Part shown: positions 53,437 to 60,643 of the stretch, in pieces
Layout: each line of letters begins with the position of its first letter
Position numbering within the stretch: position 1 is the stretch's first letter
NCBI GenBank assembly: GCA_946558465.1
Contig: CAMNTM010000016.1
Span: forward strand, 1-64,000
Origin: an uncultured Lachnospiraceae bacterium
GTDB lineage: Bacteria; Bacillota; Clostridia; Lachnospirales; Lachnospiraceae
DNA: 64,000 bases
Direction: 5' to 3'
Position numbers and translations under genes: made by a program
Notes under the pieces: generated by a model
Database searches by the model: none
What the model saw: the letters and a program-made list of their open reading frames with translations, nothing else
Told to the model about the DNA's origin: nothing

Positions 53437-53940
53437 ATGAAGCATAATGAGTTAATTATGAAGATGACAGAGTATTATGAGGGGCAGCCGCACCGAATTC
53501 AGCATTTTATGAAGGTGTACGGCTATGCAAAAATGATAGGAGAGATGGAGGGTATTTCTAAGGGGGAGCAGGATATACTGGAGGCAGCCTCCATTGTTCA
53601 CGATATCGGGATTAAGCCAAGCGAGCAGAAATATGGGGACTGTATCGGCAGACATCAGGAAGAGGAGGGTCCAAAGGCAGCAGAAGAGATGCTTAAGGGA
53701 CTAGGATATGATGAAGAGCTGATAGAGAGAGTATGCTATCTGGTGGGACACCACCATACATATAAAAATATAGACGGAATAGATTACCAGATACTGGTAG
53801 AAGCAGATTTTCTGGTAAACCTTTATGAAAACGAGAATGAAGAGTCTGCGGTTAAAACCGCACTTGACAGAATATTTAAAACTAAAAGCGGAGAAAAAAT
53901 CTGCAGGCTTATGTTTGCTCAGTTTGTACAGGGAGAGTGA
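53437..53940 (+). CDS. HD-domain phosphohydrolase-type protein
   Basis: A 167-aa single-domain HD protein. Metal ligands are in IQHFMKVYGYAKM, IVHDIGIKPSE (the HD pair) and VGHHHTYKN, with a later Asp in EADFLVNLYEN. HD proteins cleave phosphate esters of nucleotides or related metabolites; the substrate is unknown. GGAGGAAATTTT precedes the ATG. It lies 6 bp before dtd and probably shares an mRNA with it and the upstream permease. Confidence 0.88.
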   Translation: MKHNELIMKMTEYYEGQPHRIQHFMKVYGYAKMIGEMEGISKGEQDILEAASIVHDIGIKPSEQKYGDCIGRHQEEEGPKAAEEMLKGLGYDEELIERVCYLVGHHHTYKNIDGIDYQILVEADFLVNLYENENEESAVKTALDRIFKTKSGEKICRLMFAQFVQGE

Positions 53941-53946
53941 TTTAAA

Positions 53947-54390
53947 ATGAGATTTGTGATACAAAGAGTTACGAAAGGGGAAGTAAGGATAGAAGAGAAG
54001 ACAATAGGGAAAATAGGGAAAGGCTTTGTGGTGCTCATCGGGGTGAGCGGCTCCGACACAAAGGAAACCGCAGATAAAATGATAAAAAAGATGCTTGGCC
54101 TGCGTATCTTTGAGGATGAACAGGGTAAGACAAATCTGTCCTTAGATTCCGTAAAAGGGGAGCTGCTTCTTATTTCTCAGTTTACCTTATATGCCAATTG
54201 TAAGAAAGGAAACCGGCCAAGCTTTATAGAGGCAGGGGCGCCGGATATGGCGTCAGAGATGTATGAGTATGTGATTGCAAAGTGCAAAGAGCAGGTTCCG
54301 GTAGTGGAGAGGGGAGAATTCGGGGCAGATATGAAGGTTTCTCTTGTAAATGACGGGCCATTTACCATTATTCTGGATTCGGAATCTTAG
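53947..54390 (+). CDS. dtd: D-aminoacyl-tRNA deacylase
   Basis: Removes D-amino acids (and glycine from mischarged tRNA-Ala) from tRNA, a proofreading step after aminoacylation. 147 aa. Both active-site motifs are seen: SQFTLYA (about residues 77-83) and the Gly-cisPro motif NDGPFTI near 138. The start is [21 protein letters not shown]. It ends the short permease-HD-dtd run. Confidence 0.95.
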   Translation: MRFVIQRVTKGEVRIEEKTIGKIGKGFVVLIGVSGSDTKETADKMIKKMLGLRIFEDEQGKTNLSLDSVKGELLLISQFTLYANCKKGNRPSFIEAGAPDMASEMYEYVIAKCKEQVPVVERGEFGADMKVSLVNDGPFTIILDSES

Positions 54391-54407
54391 ATGTACCAAT
54401 AAATTTA

Positions 54408-54446
54408 TTGACAAAAAATAGAAGACCGTGTATAAATGAATATACA
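54408..54446 (+). promoter_or_regulatory. Promoter with overlapping inverted repeat, DUF1097 gene
   Basis: Consensus TTGACA (54408-54413), 17-bp spacer, TATAAA (54431-54436). The inverted repeat TGTATA-N6-TATACA (54429-54446) covers the -10 box and the expected transcription start, a good place for a repressor. Confidence 0.7.
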
Positions 54447-54517
54447 AGACTAATGAAAAGACCACGTTTTATTTTGTACATACCATTCCCAGAACATGTA
54501 TAAAAATGAGGTGTAAT

Positions 54518-55000
54518 ATGAAAAAATTTTTTCTTTGTTCCGTAGGATGTCTGGGTATTGGAATGGCGTTCTATGCCGGGATTTGGACTCTGGTATGCAG
54601 CAGTACAGGAATGTTAAGCTGGGTAGGATTTGCCGGGTGCACCAGCTACTTTGCATGTGGTAAAAAGAAGCTTCCGGGAATTCGGACAGCGATGGCGGCG
54701 AATCTGACCGGAATAGCGTGGGCGATGTTTTCGATTATATTGACAGAGTATTTTGATTTTGCAGGAGAAGCTGCAGTTTGGAGTGCAGTAATATCATTTA
54801 CGATTATTATGCAGTCGAAAGTTAAGGGATTGGAGTTTATTCCGGGAGCCTATATCGGCAGCATTGTTACCTTTGCTGTTTCAGGAAAATGGAGGATTTT
54901 AGTATTTCCAATCATAATCGGCATACTAATGGGATATATGGCTGATATTACAGGAGAAAAGCTGTATCAGAAGATTGGGATTCAGGAAAAATGTGATTAA
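54518..55000 (+). CDS. DUF1097-like membrane protein
   Basis: A 160-aa protein with about five membrane segments. The start MKKFFLCSVGCLGIGMAFYAGIW, the WVGFAGCTSYFACG turn and the C-terminal FPIIIGILMGYMADITGEKLYQKI match the YcdZ/DUF1097 family of inner-membrane proteins. ATG 54518 follows GAGGTG; the ATG at 54506 is in frame but lacks a ribosome binding site. The function is unknown. It is a single-gene unit with its own promoter and terminator. Confidence 0.82.
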   Translation: MKKFFLCSVGCLGIGMAFYAGIWTLVCSSTGMLSWVGFAGCTSYFACGKKKLPGIRTAMAANLTGIAWAMFSIILTEYFDFAGEAAVWSAVISFTIIMQSKVKGLEFIPGAYIGSIVTFAVSGKWRILVFPIIIGILMGYMADITGEKLYQKIGIQEKCD

Positions 55001-55008
55001 TGATTTAG

Positions 55009-55046
55009 ATGAGCTTTGGTTTTTTGCCGGGGCTCATTTGTTTTTA
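55009..55046 (+). terminator. Rho-independent terminator after the DUF1097 gene
   Basis: ATGAGCTTTGG (55009-55019) pairs with CCGGGGCTCAT (55027-55037) with three G-U wobbles; TTGTTTTTA follows. Confidence 0.8.
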
Positions 55047-55151
55047 TTGTTGTATCTTTACTTTCGGTGACAGGCTCTAAATAGAATAAAGAAAAACGAG
55101 CTTTAGGGAAATTTACTAAAATTTATAGGAGTAATTTGGCGAAAGTGCCGC

Positions 55152-55180
55152 TTGACAAGAATCAAATATATAATTATACT
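55152..55180 (+). promoter_or_regulatory. Promoter of the nucleoside catabolic locus
   Basis: Consensus TTGACA (55152-55157), 17-bp spacer, TATACT (55175-55180). Two bases after the -10 box begins the palindromic operator, so a bound repressor would block transcription start. Confidence 0.9.
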
Positions 55181-55182
55181 AA

Positions 55183-55209
55183 CTGTATAGCTGTCAGACA
55201 GCTATACAG
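55183..55209 (+). promoter_or_regulatory. 27-bp palindromic operator (GntR site 1)
   Basis: Perfect dyad: arm CTGTATAGCTGT (55183-55194), centre CAG, arm ACAGCTATACAG (55198-55209). It covers the expected +1 site and lies just before the GntR gene, so autorepression is likely. A variant copy lies at 56613-56635. Confidence 0.88.
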
Positions 55210-55226
55210 AACAAGGGGATGGAACT

Positions 55227-55994
55227 ATGCAGAAAATAAAACAAGATGTATTAGCAGGACATGTAAAACGTGAGTTGGAGGAAATGATTTTAAACAGAGA
55301 GCTGACTCCCGGCGATAAGCTGGAATCAGAATTGGTCTTGGCCGAAAAATTCGGAGTGAGCCGTGTTACACTGCGGGAAGCTTTGAAATTGATGGAAAAT
55401 GACGGATTGATTACGAAAAAGAATGGTGTTGGTACATTTGTTGCCATGCCCAGTCCTTTTATTTCCGGAAGACTTGAGATCGACTTTAGCTTAAGCGATG
55501 CGGCAGGGACTGCAGGAATGCCGCTCGATACCTGTAATGTGGATTACATATTCAGGGAACCCTCTAAGCGTGAGAAAGAAAAGCTGCAGCTCGCGGAGGG
55601 AGAAAAGGTTGTATGTTATATCCGAAAGAGATATCTGGCTGGAAATTGTATAGCGCTTTCATTTGATGTTTTACCGTCGGCATGCATTTCTACAGATGTG
55701 GCGAGTGAGCTTAAGAATCGTTCGTTATATTTATTCCTGGAACATGAATGTCATTATACGATTGAGGCAGGCGATGCAGAATTATCGGCTACGATTGCTA
55801 CCGAATATTTTGCCGATGAGATGGGGATAAGCATAGGAGATCCTTTGCTTTTAGTGGAACAGGTGGATTTTGAGGCAAAAGGCAGGCCGCTGCTGTTTTC
55901 ACGTGAATATTATAACAGCAGAAGATTCAAATTCAAAATCAAGCGTCACAGAAGTATGGAGCAATATGCACTGGAATACTTAAATAATGGATAG
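55227..55994 (+). CDS. GntR-family (UTRA) repressor of the nucleoside locus
   Basis: 255 aa. Winged helix (about residues 5-75: LESELVLAEKFGVSRVTLREALKLMENDGLI, GVGTFVA) followed by a UTRA ligand domain (about 95-240, with REPSKREKEKLQLAEGEKV and the late FSREYYNSRRFKFKI). UTRA proteins usually bind a pathway metabolite; a sugar phosphate from the aldolase or isomerase step is a reasonable guess. It is the first gene behind a consensus promoter and a perfect palindrome, with a second palindrome inside the locus. It is not closely similar to the GntR pair at the left edge. The aldolase gene starts 10 bp after its stop. Confidence 0.93.
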   Translation: MQKIKQDVLAGHVKRELEEMILNRELTPGDKLESELVLAEKFGVSRVTLREALKLMENDGLITKKNGVGTFVAMPSPFISGRLEIDFSLSDAAGTAGMPLDTCNVDYIFREPSKREKEKLQLAEGEKVVCYIRKRYLAGNCIALSFDVLPSACISTDVASELKNRSLYLFLEHECHYTIEAGDAELSATIATEYFADEMGISIGDPLLLVEQVDFEAKGRPLLFSREYYNSRRFKFKIKRHRSMEQYALEYLNNG

Positions 55995-56004
55995 GAGGAA
56001 TAAT

Positions 56005-56601
56005 ATGAGCGACAAAGAGTTAAGAGAAAAGATGCTTTCTTATGTGAGAAGGCTGACAGATTCGGGATGGCTGGTAGGAACCTCAGGCAATATGAGCGTC
56101 AGAAATGAGGAGGATGCATCTTTTTTGATCACACCAAGCAGTATTGATTATCAGGAAATGGAACCGGAGGATTTATTTTTGATTAAGGCGGATGGTACTA
56201 TAGTTCCGGGTACGGGCAGACCGACCTCATCGTTGGCTTTTCATAAAAGAATACTGTCTGAGAGACCGGATTGCAATGTGATTATTCACACACATGCGCC
56301 TTATGCGACGGCAGCTTCCACCGTAGCAATGGAGGTTCCGGCTGTGACATTTCCGGCGGTATGTTATCTGGGCGGGGCGATTCCGGTGTCAGAATTTGCA
56401 GATAATGGAAGTGAGCAGGAAGCTCATAATATTATGGAGGCTCTGGGGAAGACGCATCAGGCAGTTCTTATGCAGAATCACGGGGCGGTGGCAATCGGGA
56501 AAAATCTGGAGGATGCGTGGATGAATATGGCGCACCTGGAAGAATGCTGTAAGGTATGGATTTTAGCAAAGAGTACAGGAATAAATCCCAAAAGCCTTTA
56601 A
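56005..56601 (+). CDS. Class II aldolase (fuculose-phosphate aldolase family; DrdA-like candidate)
   Basis: 198 aa from the ATG at 56005, which follows AGGAGG. Zn ligands His95, His97 (IIHTHAPYA) and His159 (MQNHGAVAIG) match FucA His92, His94 and His155. The substrate loop LVGTSGNMSVR and the phosphate-binding TPSSIDY are present. Position 76 is Ser (in RPTSSLAFH) where FucA has its catalytic Glu73, so the mechanism or substrate may differ. The family cleaves ketose-1-phosphates to DHAP plus an aldehyde. With the MtnA-like isomerase next door, 5-deoxyribulose-1-phosphate or ribulose-1-phosphate is the likely substrate. A 5-carbon epimerase role is less likely. Confidence 0.85.
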   Translation: MSDKELREKMLSYVRRLTDSGWLVGTSGNMSVRNEEDASFLITPSSIDYQEMEPEDLFLIKADGTIVPGTGRPTSSLAFHKRILSERPDCNVIIHTHAPYATAASTVAMEVPAVTFPAVCYLGGAIPVSEFADNGSEQEAHNIMEALGKTHQAVLMQNHGAVAIGKNLEDAWMNMAHLEECCKVWILAKSTGINPKSL

Positions 56602-56612
56602 TTTTTTTAAAC

Positions 56613-56635
56613 ATAGCTGTCATACAGCATAACAG
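56613..56635 (+). promoter_or_regulatory. Second copy of the GntR operator (site 2)
   Basis: ATAGCTGTCATACAGCATAACAG (56613-56635, in pieces: ATAGCTGTCA, TACAGC, ATAACAG) matches the core and right arm of site 1 with few changes. It lies between the aldolase and isomerase genes. It could be a second repression point, an internal promoter control or a roadblock. Confidence 0.72.
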
Positions 56636-56670
56636 GCAGACAAGAAAAAGATAGAAAAGAGGAGAAGAAA

Positions 56671-57720
56671 ATGCTGAAAAATTTGGAGTTGTTTGAAAAC
56701 GCTGAAAAAATGAGTTTTATTGATCAGTCAGTACTGCCTACAGAGAAAAAGGTGATTACAACGGGAGATTATCACGAGGTGGCAGATGCAATCTGTAAGC
56801 TGATCATCAGGGGGGCGCCGGCGATAGGTGTTTCAGCGGCAATGGCAGTTGCAGTTGCAGCAAGGAATGAGAAAGCTCAGAATGTGGAAGAATTACATAA
56901 AAAGGTAACGGATATTAATGCTTTTCTTGCAGGTACAAGACCGACGGCAGTAAATTTGTTCTGGGCTCTGGATAAAATGGCCCAGGCGTCAAAAGAAGCG
57001 GCGGCATGTAGTGAAAATCTGGAGGAATATCGAAAAGCCGTTGAAAAAGCGGCCAGAAATATTGCTTCAGAAGATGTGACAACAAATAAAATAATGGCGG
57101 AATATGCAGCATCGCTGATAAAAGACGGAGAGGTAATCTTGACGCTGTGTAACGACGGCGTTCTCTGTTCTGTAGAATATGGAACGGCAGGCGGTGCATT
57201 CGTGAAGGCTAAGGAGCAGGGAAAGAATATTGAAATCTGTGTTCAGGAGACAAGACCGCTTTTCCAGGGTGCAAGGCTTACAGCCTGGGAATTACAGCAG
57301 GAAGGGATTCCCTATACAGTGATGACGGACAGTATGGTTGGTTATGCATTTGAAAATAAGAAGATTTCCATGGTTATGCTTGGGGCAGACAGAATCACAT
57401 GTAATGGCGATACTGCCAACAAGATAGGAACGTATACGGCGGCCGTACTGGCAAAACATTATCAAGTTCCATTTTATGTGGTTGCACCAAGCTCTACGCT
57501 GGATCTGACAATGAAAACAGGAAAAGAAATTGTCATTGAACAGCGCTTGCCGGAAGAAGTAACGGTGATTCATGGAAAGAGGATCGCTCCTGAAGGCTCG
57601 AAGGTTTTGAATCCGGCATTTGATGTGACGCCGGGAGAGTTGATTACAGGCATTATTACAGAGAAAGGAATCTTTACGCCGCCTTATAATTATGAGAGCT
57701 TAAAAATTAATCTCGACTAA
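56671..57720 (+). CDS. MtnA-like sugar-1-phosphate isomerase (DrdI-like candidate)
   Basis: 349 aa of the eIF2B/MtnA isomerase family, which converts aldose-1-phosphates to ketose-1-phosphates. Substrate motif IRGAPAIG (47-53), GTRPTAVNLFWAL (89-100), catalytic Cys160 and Asp240 (GADRI, then NGDTANKIGTY); both numbers match Bacillus subtilis MtnA. Around Cys160 the sequence is TLCNDG rather than the usual THCN-x-G, so the pocket differs from true methylthioribose-1-phosphate isomerases. No mtn salvage gene is nearby; its partners are a nucleoside phosphorylase and an aldolase. Best reading: isomerase for (5-deoxy)ribose-1-phosphate. GAGGAGAAG precedes the ATG. Confidence 0.88.
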   Translation: MLKNLELFENAEKMSFIDQSVLPTEKKVITTGDYHEVADAICKLIIRGAPAIGVSAAMAVAVAARNEKAQNVEELHKKVTDINAFLAGTRPTAVNLFWALDKMAQASKEAAACSENLEEYRKAVEKAARNIASEDVTTNKIMAEYAASLIKDGEVILTLCNDGVLCSVEYGTAGGAFVKAKEQGKNIEICVQETRPLFQGARLTAWELQQEGIPYTVMTDSMVGYAFENKKISMVMLGADRITCNGDTANKIGTYTAAVLAKHYQVPFYVVAPSSTLDLTMKTGKEIVIEQRLPEEVTVIHGKRIAPEGSKVLNPAFDVTPGELITGIITEKGIFTPPYNYESLKINLD

Positions 57721-57758
57721 GAAAAAATATAAAAGGATTCCGAAAGGAGAAGACATAG

Positions 57759-59075
57759 ATGCAGTCATACGAAATTATTATGAAAAAAAGGGATGGACAA
57801 GAACTGTCTGCAGAAGAAATTAATTTCTTTATAAAAGGCTTTACTCAGGGAGATATTGCAGATTATCAGGCATCTGCGATGGCGATGGCCGTTTATTTTC
57901 AAGGCATGAACAAAAGAGAGCTGGCAGACTGGACCATGGCTATGATTCGTTCAGGAGATACCATTGATTTGTCCGAGATTACCGGAGTTACATCTGATAA
58001 GCATAGTACAGGCGGCGTCGGTGATAAGACAACGATTCTTTTGGCTCCGTGGATTGCGGCAACAGGAGTTCCTTTTGCCAAGATGTCAGGGCGGGGTCTG
58101 GGACATACGGGCGGTACGATAGATAAGCTGGAGGCTATTCCCGGATTTAATCCGGCTTTGTCAAAGGAAGAGGTTGTCAGAAATGTAAATGAAATCGGAG
58201 CTGCGGTAGCATGCCAGACAGATAATCTGGTTCCGGCCGACAAAAAACTATATGCCATACGAGATGTTACGGGGACCGTCGAGAGTATTCCGCTGATTGC
58301 GAGCAGCATTATGAGTAAAAAAATTGCGGCAGGTACGGATACGATTGTGTTAGATGTGGAGACCGGAACAGGCGCATTTATGAAGACGATAGAGGATGCG
58401 AAAAAGCTGGCAAAGGCGATGGTGTCTATTGGCACAAACCTGGGACGGGAAACAATCGCTGTTCTTACCAATATGAATCAGCCGCTGGGCCGTGCTGTCG
58501 GTAATTCGATTGAAGTAATCGAGGCGATTGAGACCCTGAAGGGTAACGGTCCGGAAGACGTAAAAGAAAAAGCGGTTGCACTGGGAAGCTATATTCAGGT
58601 TGTAACGGGAAAAGCGAAAACAGCTTCCGAGGGAAGACAAAAAATGCTGGATGCACTTAAGAGTGGCGCTGCTTTAGAAAAATTTAAAGAGATGGTGGCG
58701 GCTCAGGGCGGAAATCCGGAAGTGGCCGGCAATTATGAGCTTTTGCCAAAGGCACGGTATGCGATGGATATCACAGCTTCTGAAAGTGGATATATTTCAG
58801 GAATTAATGGTCAGGAAGTAGGTATGGCAGTTAAGATTATCGGAGCAGGAAGAGAGAAAAAGGATGATATTCTTGATCTGAGCTCTGGTGTATATCTTGA
58901 AAAGAAGGCAGGGGATTATGTAGACGCGGGCGAAAAAATCGCTGTGTTGTATGGAAATGACAAAGAGAAAATGCAGGAGGCGCTGAATCGAATCCGGTCT
59001 GCATACAGCTATTCACCAGAGAAAATAGAAGTCCTGCCGATGGTACATGCGGTTATTACTAAGGAGAATCTATAA
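57759..59075 (+). CDS. Pyrimidine-nucleoside/thymidine phosphorylase
   Basis: 438 aa, the DeoA/Pdp family. It splits (deoxy)uridine or thymidine with phosphate into free base plus (deoxy)ribose-1-phosphate. Signature SGRGLGHTGGTIDKLEAIPG (the PS00647 pattern) near residue 110, DKHSTGGVGDKTT phosphate loop near 82 and the C-terminal PYNP domain from about 345. Full length, AAAGGAG ribosome binding site. Its product is the direct substrate expected for the MtnA-like isomerase upstream. Cytidine deaminase starts 3 bp after its stop, the two forming the usual salvage pair. Confidence 0.95.
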   Translation: MQSYEIIMKKRDGQELSAEEINFFIKGFTQGDIADYQASAMAMAVYFQGMNKRELADWTMAMIRSGDTIDLSEITGVTSDKHSTGGVGDKTTILLAPWIAATGVPFAKMSGRGLGHTGGTIDKLEAIPGFNPALSKEEVVRNVNEIGAAVACQTDNLVPADKKLYAIRDVTGTVESIPLIASSIMSKKIAAGTDTIVLDVETGTGAFMKTIEDAKKLAKAMVSIGTNLGRETIAVLTNMNQPLGRAVGNSIEVIEAIETLKGNGPEDVKEKAVALGSYIQVVTGKAKTASEGRQKMLDALKSGAALEKFKEMVAAQGGNPEVAGNYELLPKARYAMDITASESGYISGINGQEVGMAVKIIGAGREKKDDILDLSSGVYLEKKAGDYVDAGEKIAVLYGNDKEKMQEALNRIRSAYSYSPEKIEVLPMVHAVITKENL

Positions 59076-59078
59076 ATT

Positions 59079-59471
59079 ATGAATAAGACGTGGACAGAAT
59101 TGCTGGATAGAGCTTACGAGGCTAAAAAAAATGCTTATGTGCCTTATTTTGGATTTCATGTGGGAGCGGCGCTTCTGGGTGAGAATGGCAGAATTTATAC
59201 AGGAGCTAATATTGAAGGAGCATCATTTGGGGTAACGGTCTGCGCAGAGAGGACTGCCATTTATAAGGCAGTTACAGAAGGTGTGCAGAAGTTTAAAGCG
59301 ATTGCAGTCTTAAGCGATAGTGAAGAAATCATTTATCCATGCGGCATATGCCGGCAGGTGCTCAGCGATTTTGTAGAGGATGATTTTACAGTTATCTGTG
59401 GCAACAGTAAAAAAGAGTATAAGGTATTGACGTTTGGAGAATTACTGCCCAATTGCCGGATACCGATTTAA
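59079..59471 (+). CDS. cdd: Cytidine deaminase
   Basis: Converts cytidine and deoxycytidine to uridine and deoxyuridine. 130 aa, tetrameric type. Zinc-site Cys55 with catalytic Glu57 (CAERTA), Cys88 and Cys91 (PCGICRQVL). It feeds uridine to the phosphorylase upstream. BMP lipoprotein and ABC genes follow; a similar cdd-bmp-nup gene order exists in other Firmicutes. Confidence 0.96.
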   Translation: MNKTWTELLDRAYEAKKNAYVPYFGFHVGAALLGENGRIYTGANIEGASFGVTVCAERTAIYKAVTEGVQKFKAIAVLSDSEEIIYPCGICRQVLSDFVEDDFTVICGNSKKEYKVLTFGELLPNCRIPI

Positions 59472-59481
59472 GGAGTAAAGG

Positions 59482-60612
59482 ATGAAAGAGATGAAAAGTA
59501 TAAAGAGGGCTGTAAGTATTGCAGTCGTGATGGCGGTGCTGGTTTTGACATTTGCAGGCTGCCAAAGTAAAAAAGAGGAAAAAGGCGGAAGCGAAGCCGC
59601 CGGAGATATGAAGGTTGCATTTGTGTGTAACGGTACTCTGGGCGACAAATCATTTTTTGACTCTGCGGCGGAAGGAATCTACCGTATGGAAAAAGAGCTG
59701 GGAGTGGAGATAAAAATCATAGAGGCTGGTTTTGATAAAACAAAATGGCAGCCTGCTCTGGAGGACACCTCAGATTCCGATTATGATGTTATTATTGTCG
59801 GTACCTGGGAGATGCAGGAACCGCTGGAGGCAGTAGCGCCGTTATATCCGGACAAGAAGTACATCATTTTTGATACGGAAATGGATTATTCCAGCGGCGA
59901 TTATGACAATGTATTTTCGATCTCTTATAAATATAACGAAGAATCCTTTTTAGCAGGTGCTTTAGCAGCTATGGTGACAACTTCGGATATGCCCCTCGCC
60001 AATGGAGAAAGTACAATCGGTTTTATCGGCGGGATTGATTCGCCGGTCATTAACGATTATCTGGTCGGCTATGTAGAAGGTGCGAAATATGTAAATGAAA
60101 ATATTAAAGTCGTATATTCTTATGTGGGAGATTTTTCCAACAGTACAAAGGGAAAAGAAATGGCGATGGCCCAATTTGATAATAATGAGGCAGATATCGT
60201 GTTTGCAGCCGCAGGCCAGGCAGGTCTTGGAGCTATTGATGCAGCAAAGGAAAGTCAGAAATATGTGATTGGCGTGGACGGGGATCAGGCGCTGATTTTC
60301 GAGGATACGGATACCGAAAAAGCAAATAAGATTCTGACGTCTGCTGTGTCAAACGTAGGAAACTCACTTTTTACAGCTGTTGAAAGCGCAGTGAAAGGAG
60401 AGCTGGAATGGGGTACCGGCGTATCGACAGGTATCGCGGATGGAACGGCGGAGCTGGTAGATAATAAGTATTATCAGGAATTGGTGAAAGAAGAATTCAG
60501 AGATCAGATTGTCGAGATTACCGAAAAAATTAAAAATGGGGAAATCCAGGTATCCAGCGCGATTGGAATGGAGAAGGATGAGTTAGATAAACTACTTGAC
60601 AGTGTTCAGTAA
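59482..60612 (+). CDS. BMP-family nucleoside-binding lipoprotein
   Basis: 376 aa. Lipoprotein signal peptide ending in LTFAGC, Cys27 being the lipidation site. Periplasmic-binding-type fold of the BMP/PnrA group: VAFVCNGTLGDKSFFDSAAEGI, SYKYNEESFLAGALAAM, IGFIGGIDSPVINDYLVGYVEGA, VFAAAGQAGLGAIDAAKE and the GVDGDQ motif. Members bind purine and pyrimidine nucleosides with nM-uM affinity. The enzyme set suggests pyrimidine nucleosides. It is the recognition component of the ABC importer encoded next. Confidence 0.93.
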   Translation: MKEMKSIKRAVSIAVVMAVLVLTFAGCQSKKEEKGGSEAAGDMKVAFVCNGTLGDKSFFDSAAEGIYRMEKELGVEIKIIEAGFDKTKWQPALEDTSDSDYDVIIVGTWEMQEPLEAVAPLYPDKKYIIFDTEMDYSSGDYDNVFSISYKYNEESFLAGALAAMVTTSDMPLANGESTIGFIGGIDSPVINDYLVGYVEGAKYVNENIKVVYSYVGDFSNSTKGKEMAMAQFDNNEADIVFAAAGQAGLGAIDAAKESQKYVIGVDGDQALIFEDTDTEKANKILTSAVSNVGNSLFTAVESAVKGELEWGTGVSTGIADGTAELVDNKYYQELVKEEFRDQIVEITEKIKNGEIQVSSAIGMEKDELDKLLDSVQ

Positions 60613-60643
60613 TGTATGGAAAGACTGATTCAGAGGTGAGATA

